From positions 4,655,001-4,719,000 of the forward strand of contig NC_134679.1 of assembly GCF_024713945.1 (NCBI RefSeq): a stretch of DNA of 64,000 nucleotides, written 5' to 3'. Each line of letters begins with the position of its first letter. Within the stretch, counting starts at the first letter, position 1. The DNA is from Dermatophagoides farinae. Taxonomy: Eukaryota > Arthropoda > Arachnida > Sarcoptiformes > Pyroglyphidae. Below, piece by piece: positions 1-10,431 of the stretch. The position numbers were made by a program, and so were the translations under genes. Below the pieces are notes generated by a model. It was given only the letters and a program-made list of their open reading frames with translations, ran no database searches and was not told where the DNA came from.

Positions 1-160
1 TTTATTTATTTTTTTCCATTCCATTTCCCTTTCAACATTATTTGCAGCAATTCAACCGATAAAATTAAATTTTGTTTTGTTTTTGTTCATTTTCTCAAAC
101 AAAAATCGAAAAAGAATCTTCTGCAACATTAATTTTCCTGTGTAAGAGAAAAAAAAATAA

Positions 161-3100
161 ATGATAAATAATCTGTCCACCATTCTATTGTTGCTAGTGC
201 CTACAGTAATCATATCCACTACGAATTATCATAAATCAAATCATTCATTGTTTGATGATGAATTAAACACCATGATGTCGACGATCAAAACTACCGATAA
301 TTATCATCATCATCATTATCATCATCATCAACATCATCATCATAATCAACAACAACATGAACTAATGTCATTATATTTGGCTGGAAAAAACTTCACTGAA
401 TCTACAACATCCGGTACGATAATTCCGGAATTACATATGAATTTGACGATAATTGAAAGATTTATTAATATTGTCAATGATAATGCTATTTCATTACCAT
501 CATATCCGGATCGACAAATATCGGCAACCGGAATTCATGGCAGCGGCAGCGGTGATGATCAATTTCGTAGAATCGATCGACTTGTAGAAATGTCGTATAC
601 ATTCCGTACGGTTATGGTCGTCATCTATATGTTAACAGCTTTTGTTGCCTTTATTGCCAACATAATGGCCATATTAATATTAAACTATGGTCGCCGTACT
701 AGTCGTCAATTGAATTTATTCTTATCTAATCTCGGCCTCAGTGATATTATCTTTGCCATATTCAACATTCCATTTACATATATTACATTAATTTATAATA
801 CATGGTGGCTACCGGAATTTCTTTGTCCATTAACCAGTTTTGTACAGGTATTGGCACCAACTGTTGCATTTTATACACTCATTGCCATTGGTATTGGTCG
901 GTAAGTCAAATGTTTTACATTTTTTTTTTCATTGTAATTGAATTTTATTACATAATCATAATCAAATCAATTGGATCATAATGACGACATTTTGAAATAT
1001 TGTCAAAACACGAATGTTATCACCAACATTTTAGTGCTTCTATTATAAAAATTGGTGATGTTTCTGAATATTTTGCATCTTTTTTTTTCTTTAGAAAAAC
1101 TAATCCATTTATATGAATATATAAACAACCAATCATCATCGTTGACAATTTCCAATGAATAACAAATGATCGAATCTTTCATTGATGAAATGTCAGATTT
1201 TTTTTCTCTTTGCTTGACAATCGAACGATTTCTTGGTGCAAAAGAAAAGAAAAAAAAAGAAAAAATAAATATATATGAATCATTTGATTTGATTTCATTT
1301 GAATTGCCATTTGTTTAATTTTGCTATTTTGATCTGTTTTTGTCAATGGTGTAGGTTTGAATTCTTATTCTTTTCTCAAATATTCTTGTTTTGATTTTTT
1401 TTTCGAATCCATTTCATAAATCAAACTTTGTGTTTGTGTTTGTGCGTGTGTGTGTGTGTTTATATCGAAACACAATGGTGTTAACAACAAAACAATCAAG
1501 CCATTGATTCTATAATCTGAAAAAAAGAATTTTATTCATTGGAAAATCTATTTTTTCCTACTTCCTATTTGTTTGTTTGATTCCATTTTTTTCAATCTCT
1601 CTCTCATTTGAATTGAAGATGATTGCGACTGCATCATGTTGTTCAATGCTGATAAATTTAAAAAAAAAAATATTGTGAAACGAAATTAGTTGAAAGAAAT
1701 CAATGAAGATAGTGGTGGGCGTTTTGAATTTTTATTCTCTCTCTCTCTTTATTCTATTCTTCATATCGATCATATAGATCCATAAATGTGTGTGTGGTGT
1801 GTGTGTGTTTGTATGAATGAAAAATTCTGTATTGGTTGAATTATCGTTATTATCATTGTACACGCCTTTTTATTTGGCATTTACTATCAATTTATTATTG
1901 GCGTTGATTGTTTTTTTTTTGTTTTAAAGTATGGCTGGTTCAAATTCGAATTCCATTGAAAAAATAAATCATTAAATCAAAAAAAAAATGAAAAAAAAAT
2001 TCTATATCCGATTATAAATCGCTTTTGATGTGTTTGTTTTATGTATTTTATTGAGATTGGATTCCTTTTTTTTTGGTTCATATCCACAAGTTATATTGTT
2101 GTTTTTGAAGAAAATTGTCTACGATCGTTAGTTAGCGATTAAATTTTTTTTTTTTTTTTTTGATTTTTCAAATTTATTTTCTGATTTTTCTTTCGATAAT
2201 TAGATCCAGTAAATCTTTGTACAACTTTGTTATCATAAAAATTGTCTGACATTTGCAGGCATAATAACTGAATAACTTGGTGATGACCATGGTATTGTTT
2301 GTTTTCCCGTTGAAAACGAGAAATGATTTTTGTTTCGTTGCGAAATAAAATTTTATATATGGCCCAATTTGTTTCATAAATATTTTCCAACAGATCCATT
2401 GTCTTTGACATTTTTGAATATTGTTGCATTGTTTTTGTTTTCATCTCTTCTAAAAATGAATTTCAAACTCGAGAATTTCATTGTGCTTGTATGTATGTGT
2501 GTGTGTGTGTATGACATGATATGATTTTTTAAATGATGAAAAATTAATTAATTAATTAATAATGGTATGTAATATTTGAAGAAAAAAATTCATGAATAGA
2601 ACATACCTGCATATCTATTACATGCACGCACACTTGAATCATTTTTCATATGTTCATGTGATAATTTAAATACAATATAAACACATAATAAAAACACTTG
2701 CGAATATCATCATCATCATCATCATCATAAACAATGTTGTTATTCTGTTTGTTATTGTGTAACAATATATTGTTAAAATAGTGCCAACATATCAACATTC
2801 GGTTTGGCTATCATCATAATGATGATTCATGAATGTATACATTTGGATTATCATACAATTCAATATATGCAATATATCATTAAAACTTCCATGAAGGTAT
2901 TATGTAAGGTATCATGTATCATCACCATCGTCATCAAAAAAAAAATGTTCATCAAATTGTATTTGTTTATATGAATTAGTATGAGTTTGTTTTTCATTGT
3001 GGTATTATAGTATATATTTAATTATTGTTATATAATTTTTCCATCATAAGAATTATTATTTTCATTTTTTTTTCGAAAGGTTTTTTTTCCTCGTCAAACA

Positions 3101-5645
3101 CACAATATAACCATAATTATTATGATGATGATGATGATGAAGAATAACACACCTGGATCGATTGATTTCAATTGTTTGGCTTGTCAATTTTTGTGAAAAA
3201 AAAAATTAGTCTGGCGTCGTCAAAACAAAAAAAAAAAGTTTGAAAGTTTCATTCTTTTCTTTTTAATAAACGGGTTAAATATTTAGCTTCATTATCAATG
3301 GCTACTTTTTTTTATTTCAAGCTGTTTGTAATTTATGTATTCGAGATGAAGACTGAAAACTTTACTATTTTTTTCATGCTATTTTTTTATGGACTTATTC
3401 TTGATGGACCCACACCCAATCAAAGGCCAGACGCGGACACACACACACACAACAAAAAAAAACTGCAACAGCTGCAACATTTATTTGGCCAATTTGTCTG
3501 ATTAGAATTTTTTTTCCAGATCAAATCGAAAGTTTTTTCTGTTACTAATTTACTGTTTTTTTTTCTCTGTTATTTATTTTCTTCATCAAATAGATATTAC
3601 GTCATAGTAACTGGACAAGAATCACTTTTCCTCACGAAATCTAGCCACACCAAATTGGTCATTGCATTTATATGGATAATGTCCTGTTTTGTTGCATCGC
3701 CCATCTTAATTGCAACGAAAATTTCACCAGTAATATATGTAAATGAAACATATGTCGAATGTACAGAAGATTGGAGTTTTCTTGATCCTACAAATAGCCA
3801 TTCAATAGGAACAATTTATACGATCATTGTATTCGTCATGACATTCATATTACCGGTGGTTGCTTTAACCTATCTTTATGGTCATATTGGTTTGATTGTT
3901 TATAAACATAAATTTCCTGAAGGAAATGATAATCGTGTCACAAATCAGAATCTAACTCAAACTAAAGTTAAAGTAAGTTTTTTTCTCAATTGTAAAAATT
4001 CATACATTTCTATTCCAAAAAAAAACTAAACGTATGGGGCCTTATTCTTTTGTAATTCGATCCAAACATCAATGTTTTTTTTTGACCTTTGAAAATGTTT
4101 CCATGGAGAAATGTGCCGTACCCATTATCAAGAGTCAGACGATTATTCTCTCTAAACCAATGTTTTTTAATCAGAAAAAAAGTTGAAAACCACTGCTGTA
4201 AATAATTGAATTTCAATAAATCGAATTGACAAAAAAAAAATAATGTACATCATCATCATCATCATTATCATTATCATCATGAGGCTTTATTCTTCATACT
4301 TTGGTCATGTTATGGTAGTCATGGAATTTTTATTCCACTCACCAATACGTCATTGGTCGTTGGATTTTTATTTCACCACAAACAAACAAAAGAAAAAAAA
4401 ACAAACAAACAATTCGTAATTAATATGATTACAAAAGGAATGATTATTATGAAATGCGGATGTTGATCACTAATGTTGACTAATGAAATTCCCAAGTCAT
4501 TGGTGGTGGCTGTGGTGGTGAATGTGAACAACATAAAAAAAAGATGTTTATTATGACAAATTCCTTTTTTTATTCTTTGCCTGCTTCACATGATTCAAAC
4601 ATGGTAGATCTATTTATATTCATGGAAAAACATTTACATTACAGAATATAATCTCGCTCATTATATCATTGCCATTCAATTCCAATATTGACATTCGAAT
4701 CAAATAATGCATATTGTACAGCCAATAAGATCTTACGGCGCCTCTCTCTCTCTCTCTTGAATCGATGAAGAATTTGAAATACCTATAATGATTCCCTCGG
4801 CGATTAAGTGAGCCAAAATAAAATGAAAATCAGATTACATGCAAATTAAAAAAAAAAAAGAAGAATTGACCCAATAATTCCAAGAAAGAGGATTATTCAT
4901 CTGAACATATTGCTAATCTTTCTTCTTTTTTTTATTGTTTCCTTATTTCTTATAATAATTTTTGATTAGGTGCTCAAAATGCTTTTATTATTGGTGATCT
5001 CATTCATAATATGTTGGAGTCCTTGTCAAATATTCTATCTAATGCTTTGGATTTTCGAAGATATACGCCAAGATCCTAATGCTATCGAAATGGATGATAA
5101 TGATGATGTTGTTGCTGATGCTGCTGATGCTACTAGCTATTATTCAATCATTTATTATTCTATTTATTTCATTTCACATTGGTTAGCTTGTTCACATACA
5201 ATTATGAATCCATTCATCTATTGTTTTTGTAGTAATAATTTTCAGGTTTGTTTTATATATAATCTTATAAAGAGAAACAAAAAAAACATGTGATAATCTT
5301 AATATCGATTCTTTTTCATTTTGTTTTTTTTTCTAGATGACCGATCTGGCCGACATTATTTGCTGTAAAATTAATCGCCGTGATTCATGGATGAATCGAT
5401 CGATGCATTCACATACAAATAATAATAATAACAATAACAATAATCATAATAAAAAAATGATAAAATTCTCATCGTCATATAGAAAATCTGATCAACAACA
5501 AAAATGGAGTGTAGAAGATTCACCACCACCAACACCATTAGCATCTCCAATGAAATTACCGATCAATGATTCGTTTATCATGCTCAAACCAAAAAATTCC
5601 GATAGTAATAATAATAATAATAATTTTTTAACCTATCAAGTTTGA
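161..5645 (+). CDS. Class A (rhodopsin-like) neuropeptide-type GPCR, 4 exons
   Basis: Exons 161-900, 3594-3972, 4970-5245 and 5337-5645 join in phase to give 567 residues. The N-terminus is hydrophobic (possible signal peptide), then a His-rich extracellular stretch at about residues 48-66 with several N-glycosylation sequons. Seven membrane segments can be read: TM1 about 149-175, TM2 185-211 (with SNLGLSD), TM3 221-247, TM4 268-290, TM5 318-343, TM6 about 377-400 with CWSP (388-391), and TM7 ending in NPFIY (453-457). Cys222 and Cys303 fit the TM3-ECL2 disulfide. The DRY position reads GRY (246-248), split across the first intron. The third extracellular loop carries an Asp/Ala-rich insertion, and the C-tail is Asn- and Ser-rich. 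Family features suggest a plasma-membrane peptide receptor of the NPY/RYamide/tachykinin type; the ligand cannot be named. Class confident, subfamily not. Confidence 0.88.
901..3593 (+). other. GPCR intron 1 (2.7 kb)
   Basis: AT-rich intron with donor gtaagt and acceptor aatag. It contains GT repeats, a GAT run at about 3123-3141, an ATTA run near 2541-2560 and many A/T homopolymers. I see no exon-like stretch or RNA gene. Confidence 0.8.
3973..4969 (+). other. GPCR intron 2
   Basis: AT-rich intron with donor gtaagt and acceptor attag. It holds CAT microsatellites and, at about 4030-4195, a non-simple stretch whose minus-strand end resembles a hAT transposon terminus (see findings). No coding exon seen. 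Confidence 0.7.
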
Positions 5646-5798
5646 CGTCAAAACGATAAAATGGATTTTTTGTTGTTGTTGTTGCTTTGTTGGCAACCCT
5701 TTTAAAAAAAAAAATTTCTGTCCTGTCAACATGTATCATAATAATGATGAAATATTGAAATTCTTTTCACCAGTTTTATTTATCGATTTTACCACAAT

Positions 5799-5804
5799 TT
5801 TATT
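5799..5804 (-). terminator. Polyadenylation signal of WDR46
   Basis: TTTATT on the plus strand is AATAAA on the minus strand, 64 nt past the WDR46 stop; a second copy lies at 5775-5780. With the GPCR signal at 5826-5831, the two convergent transcripts probably overlap at their 3' ends. Confidence 0.45.
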
Positions 5805-5825
5805 TATATTATATATAAAAATCAA

Positions 5826-5831
5826 AATAAA
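5826..5831 (+). terminator. Polyadenylation signal of the GPCR gene
   Basis: AATAAA lies 181 nt after the stop codon and 37 nt before the 3' end of the opposite-strand WDR46 coding region. It is the closest canonical signal I see for the GPCR. Confidence 0.45.
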
Positions 5832-5867
5832 TTGAAATTTTTACAATGTTTTTTCGTTTAGTTTTGT

Positions 5868-7310
5868 TTATGACTTTTTTTGGTTCAATAGTTTTTCCTG
5901 TACACGGCTACGTCGTCGTTTTTCTTTACGTGCCGCTTTTGATCGTAATTTTGTGGCCAGATTTTTTTTACCACGTTTTCGTCGTATTTGTTGTTTTTCT
6001 GTTTGATGAATAGCATCGGATTCAGCTACTATTGGATTTTCTTCCTCTAAGACGTCGGCCGTTTTAGTTATTGATCGATATTTGTTGGATTTTTTCCTTT
6101 TCGTCTTTACCTTCGATCGTTGTATTGGTGCATTATCACAACGTTTTGCAAGAAAATCTGCGTCCAATGTTATTAATTCATAATTGATTTTTTCCAACAA
6201 GGATTTCACTTCCATTTCACGACGTTGAGATTTGGTCATGTATGGATTTGCTTCGAGAGCATCGAAATTCGCTTCACCAGAACCTGGAACCAATATTGAT
6301 GTAAAACCATCCTGATGGCCAACACCAAGTACATCTTCAAAAGGACAAAATTGTAATGAGGAAATGACCGAAGTTCTTAATTCCATTCGATGTCGCATAT
6401 ATGGCTTATCAATTTTATCTGAATATCTATTGAAAATACTAACTTCATTCCCGGATCCAATCGCAAGTAAATTTTTCTGACTCAAGGTTATTCGCGATGG
6501 TGTTGATGGAACTCGAAATGTGTTCATACATTGATAATTACGAATGTCCCATATGCGAACTGATCGATCTGATCCGGTAGTAACCATAAATAGGCCTCGA
6601 TTATCAACAGCGACATCTAGTACTGCCGAAGGGTGACAAAGTAGCCGCACCAATGGTTCATTATTATTTGGTGACCATAATCGAACTGTTCCGTTTGGAT
6701 GTCCGGTGAATGTAATTGCATTATTTGGATTATGAGTAAGACAAGTAAGGCGTGGAACTTTCATTCGAAAATTTGCCACCAAATTACCGGTGGATATATC
6801 GAGCCAGGATAGAAATCCGTTGTCAGACGCAGCTACCAAGAGGAAATGATAAGGCAAGAAATCTAGCTCATATACACGATATAACCGTTTAAGGCAATGG
6901 ATTTCGATTCCTTTTTCATCGTAAACATGGGTCCAATCAGCTTGAGCTACTGCAAACATGGTAGGCATATGTAACCATTTGATGGCGTGAACTGATTCAC
7001 GAACATTAAATTCACAGCAAAGATTTTTGGAAATCCAATCGAATGCGGCTACATGACCATTTCGGCCACCAATCAATAGTTGACGGCCATTTCGAAAATA
7101 ATCCAATTTATATGGGCCTAAATGTGGCAAATGCAGATCAAAATGTTTAGCAGCAGATGTTATATCCACAGATTTGACAATTTCTTTCTGTGTAATTTGA
7201 TAAGTTTGTTCATTTGTATCGTCTGGTTCAAGATAACCACCATCTTCAACACAAAAATAAGGTATTTCTTTTTTGCCAAAAGAAACTTTTTTCAATTTAC
7301 GAGCAGACAT
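5868..7310 (-). CDS. WDR46: WDR46/UTP7 ribosome-biogenesis WD-repeat protein
   Basis: Single-exon gene of about 480 residues. I take the start at 7310 (MSARKLKKVSF); an in-frame ATG at 7340 would add ten residues. In the family this nucleolar protein belongs to the small-subunit processome and is needed for 18S rRNA maturation. The central region has WD40 repeats, seen as GHPNGTVRLWSPN and GSDRSVRIWDIRN. After them comes the BING4 C-terminal signature (SLQFCPFEDVLGVGH, then GSGEANFDALEANPY), which is specific to WDR46/UTP7. The C-terminus is strongly Lys/Arg-rich, consistent with RNA binding and nucleolar localisation. It converges with the GPCR gene (222 nt between stops) and diverges from SLC25A44. 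It is shorter than the vertebrate protein, mainly at the N-terminus. Confidence 0.95.
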   Translation of the reverse strand: MSARKLKKVSFGKKEIPYFCVEDGGYLEPDDTNEQTYQITQKEIVKSVDITSAAKHFDLHLPHLGPYKLDYFRNGRQLLIGGRNGHVAAFDWISKNLCCEFNVRESVHAIKWLHMPTMFAVAQADWTHVYDEKGIEIHCLKRLYRVYELDFLPYHFLLVAASDNGFLSWLDISTGNLVANFRMKVPRLTCLTHNPNNAITFTGHPNGTVRLWSPNNNEPLVRLLCHPSAVLDVAVDNRGLFMVTTGSDRSVRIWDIRNYQCMNTFRVPSTPSRITLSQKNLLAIGSGNEVSIFNRYSDKIDKPYMRHRMELRTSVISSLQFCPFEDVLGVGHQDGFTSILVPGSGEANFDALEANPYMTKSQRREMEVKSLLEKINYELITLDADFLAKRCDNAPIQRSKVKTKRKKSNKYRSITKTADVLEEENPIVAESDAIHQTEKQQIRRKRGKKNLATKLRSKAARKEKRRRSRVQEKLLNQKKS

Positions 7311-7852
7311 TTTTTCACTTTTAAAACAGAATTTAATCAAAACATAATGTCATAATAAAAAATCTTGGAACCACGTGCCAAAATCATGAGAAATTATTTC
7401 CGAAAAGTTTCTCTACGATATCGAGTTTTACGAACTGAAAAAATTTCCAAAAGTGACCAAAACTTTTCAATGCATGCATGTTGAGAGTGTAATCAAAAAT
7501 AAGTTGATCTGAAAAATTTATTTCGCAATCTCAAATTCATTAAAAACAATGGTAAATCATATGATTGTTTTATGAAGATTCTAGTCAACATAATTCAACA
7601 GTCAATCATGAAAATCAATCCAGAATTTTGCAGCTGAATTTTCAAAACAACGAAAAAAAACGTGAGCATGATTTTAATATAAATTCTTTTTTAAGTTTTA
7701 TTGATCTCAGACTATTGTGTTTCCAAAATCAGACATCAATTGAATTCAATTTGGTTTCAATACAAAAACGATTGCAAGCACAAAAATACCAAAGTGCCAA
7801 ACAACGAATATTTTATTCGTTTATTCATCATTCATTTATTGATCTACCAAAA
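7311..7852. promoter_or_regulatory. Divergent promoter region between WDR46 and SLC25A44
   Basis: The 542 bp between the two start codons must hold both promoters and 5' UTRs. A palindromic E-box CACGTG lies at 7372-7377, about 60 bp upstream of the WDR46 start. No clear TATA box was picked out. A long open frame runs upstream of the SLC25A44 start but shows no resemblance to carrier proteins. Confidence 0.5.
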
Positions 7853-9283
7853 ATGGACGAAATGGAATCAACTGGACTCCCATTACTAACAATCGAATGG
7901 GATATGATGAACAAAACAAGATTTTTCGGTCTAAGTGTTGTTCATTCCATTTCATTGCGGATTTTTTCTATATCCATTAACAGTGATTAAAACTCGACTT
8001 CAGGTAATGAATATCGTATCAATATTTAATTTATAATAATAATAATAATTGCTTCAAATAAAAGCTCCAAAAATCTGGCCAAGAAGTGTATCGAGGTACT
8101 GCCGATGCATTTCGTCATATCGTACGTAATGAAGGCTTTTTTGCATTGTACAAAGGATTCTGGGTGAATACAATGCAAGTCGTTTCAGGTTATAAAGATG
8201 ATCTTTATTTATTGATATCGAAAAAAAGTAACGTTACTTTTACTTTCTAGGCTTCGGCTATATATTGACTTATGAAAAAGCCCGACATATACTCTCCAAA
8301 AATGATATCAATGATAATAGAATACGAGGCCTTATTGCTGGAGGTCTTGGATCTCTAGTCAGTCAAACTATAATTTGTACGTATAATTTGTTTGTTTAAT
8401 TTTTCAATACATTATTGGAATTGCAAAAAAAAAATCTTTCATAGGTCCATTCGATGTAATTTCACAACATTTAATGCTTTGGAATAAATCCAAACGGACC
8501 AAAATATCATCCGAATCATCATTATCATCAAAGAAATCATCGTATCATTTAAACATTGATCCAGAAACAGTTAAACGTAATGGATTGACCAAAACAGTAG
8601 TCACAGAATTGTATCGCTGTGATGGAGGATTAAGGGTAATATATTGTTTTTGATTTGATTGCCATTACTCTATTGTAATCAAATAACATAACATATATTG
8701 ATAATGTCATACATAATAGGCTTATTATCGAGGTTATCTATCATCGGTTGCTACCTATGTACCAACTAGTGGTTTATGGTGGATGTTTTATCCTGTTTAT
8801 TCGGAATGCTTAGTCTCTCATCTTCCTCATAATACTCCACATATGATAATACATTGTACTGCCGGTAGTCTTTCTGGAATGACCGTCGCAGGTAAGCATG
8901 ATTTTGTAACAATTGCAGCATAAATACAATTAAAAATGTTTCCGTTTACAATAGCTCTTACAAATCCTTTGGATGTTCTACGAGCAAACATTCAGGTTCG
9001 ACGAATTAAATCGATAGTTGTTGCAGCTCAGCTACTATGGTCCGAAGAACGATATCGGATATTCTTCAAAGGTCTCTCAGCTCGTCTTGTTCATAGTGGG
9101 CTTAGTTCTACATTTATAGCGGCAGGTTAGTGATTTTTTTTTTTTTTAATTTGAATGAATAATTTTTTTCACATTTATTAATTTTAACAAATAAAAATGA
9201 TGAAATGATTCTTTTATACAGGTTATGAAACCTTAAAACGACTTAGTTTACATGATGAATTTCGTGATTCCATTCGTTGGTGA
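7853..9283 (+). CDS. SLC25A44: SLC25A44-type mitochondrial carrier, 7 exons, one-base frameshift in exon 1
   Basis: Exons 7853-8003, 8065-8188, 8251-8376, 8445-8635, 8720-8891, 8955-9125 and 9222-9283 give about 331 residues once the frame break is allowed for. SLC25A44 in animals carries branched-chain amino acids across the inner mitochondrial membrane. Orthology rests on IEWDMMNKTRFF at the N-terminus, carrier signatures FLYPLTVIKTRLQ, CPFDVISQHLM and NPLDVLRANIQV opening the three repeats, GLSARL, and the ending GYETLKRLSL...IRW. Summed exons total 997 nt, one more than a multiple of three. The extra base maps to the T run at 7962-7967: before it the frame reads SISLRI, after it FLYPLTV in the next frame. 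No in-frame ATG rescues the downstream frame in exon 1. This is either a sequencing indel or a disabling mutation. The start at 7853 has a good context (caaaaatgg). Confidence 0.9.
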
Positions 9284-9702
9284 AGACTCTGGTCATATGT
9301 TGTTCATTATTTGTTGGTGTTTTGTTTTTCTATCAAAAAAAAAAATTTTATTTCGTTTTTCCCATAATTTATAACTTAACATCAATGTTCAACTACCAAA
9401 AAGGTTGCCGACTATTGTTCTATTCATTCAAATTCTTTAGATTTTTTTTTCGAATTCTCTCATTTCATATTCACCTCAGACAAATGTACTGTGATTTTAT
9501 TTCATTTTTTTTCACAAATTTTATTTGTTTTTGTTTTTTTTTTTTTTTTTTTTTTTGATTATTGTGTCATTCGCAGGAATCTCGAATTTTCATCAATCAT
9601 TACATGTTTTTAAAAATAACAGACAAAAAAAAATTTGAACTAGAAAAAATTTAAATTTAAAAATTTTTAACTTTTTCTTGTAAAAAAAAACTATGATGAC
9701 TA

Positions 9703-10431
9703 TTATGATGATAATGGTTTTTTCAAATTCTGTGCATTAAGCATCTTACGATCGATGCTTGCCCTATTGAATTCCAGATACCAATCACCACAACCAACTG
9801 TTTGACCATATTCGTTCTTTAATTGTATTTTTGAATATCGAAACATCTGTTGATTAATTAACATTATAATATTGACAATGAGAATATTATTCGTTATTCA
9901 TTATCATCGTGATCAATTTACTTACATTCCAAGTGGTTGAGACTGGAAAAATTCTGCTCACTTTAAACGTATACGTATTTCCAGGTAATGCTGGACATTT
10001 AATTTTTCCCCAATTTCTATGATGTGAATTGGATGATTGACAAACTTCAGGATCTTCATCTTCAACATTAATTTGATAATCAAATAGGCCACCTGTACGC
10101 AATGTACTATGTACACGAATATAGTTTGATTTTCGTTTCGGTTGAAACACAATAGTGAGATTGGCACGTTGACCTTTCTCAAAATGACATGGCAATGAAT
10201 GACATGGTTCAATATCAATACTTTTGATTTCACCATTACCTAGATTTTAGAAGTAAAAATAAATTTTTTTTTTTTGGAAAATAGATGGTTGAAATTCTAG
10301 AAAATTAAAAATTCCATACCACAATCATCAAAATAGACTGAAGTTGAATTTACAAAAATTAGCCATTCATTATTGATGAATAGTAACAGCAGTAATAATG
10401 GTAAGTAGATTATCATATCAATTAAACTCAT
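9703..10431 (-). CDS. Secreted ML-domain (MD-2/NPC2/group-2 allergen-like) lipid-binding protein, 3 exons
   Basis: Exons on the minus strand 10431-10320, 10239-9926 and 9846-9703 join in phase to 189 residues. A hydrophobic signal peptide (Leu-rich, about residues 7-27) is followed by the ML fold pattern: DDCGNGEIKSIDIEPC, then CHF, GLFDYQI, DPEVC, IKCPALPGNTYTFKV, and a final strand with GQTVGCGDW. Six cysteines sit at the spacing of NPC2 and mite group-2 allergens (C-x-EI, PCHxxPC, DPxxC, KCP, C near the end). Members bind sterols, fatty acids or lipopolysaccharide in a beta-sandwich pocket. The Ser/His-rich stretch between DPEVC and KCP and the C-terminal extension are longer than usual. 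It converges with SLC25A44 (419 nt between stops). Family confident; ligand unknown. Confidence 0.88.

Noticed and set aside
2174-2444. Minus-strand open frames in GPCR intron 1
   Set aside because: Two overlapping frames on the same strand with no family resemblance; Lys and Asn runs come from T-rich DNA.
7565-7852. N-terminal extension of SLC25A44 by 96 codons in the same frame
   Set aside because: The extension has no similarity to carriers, which start shortly before the IEW motif. The ATG at 7853 has a better context and fits the family length.
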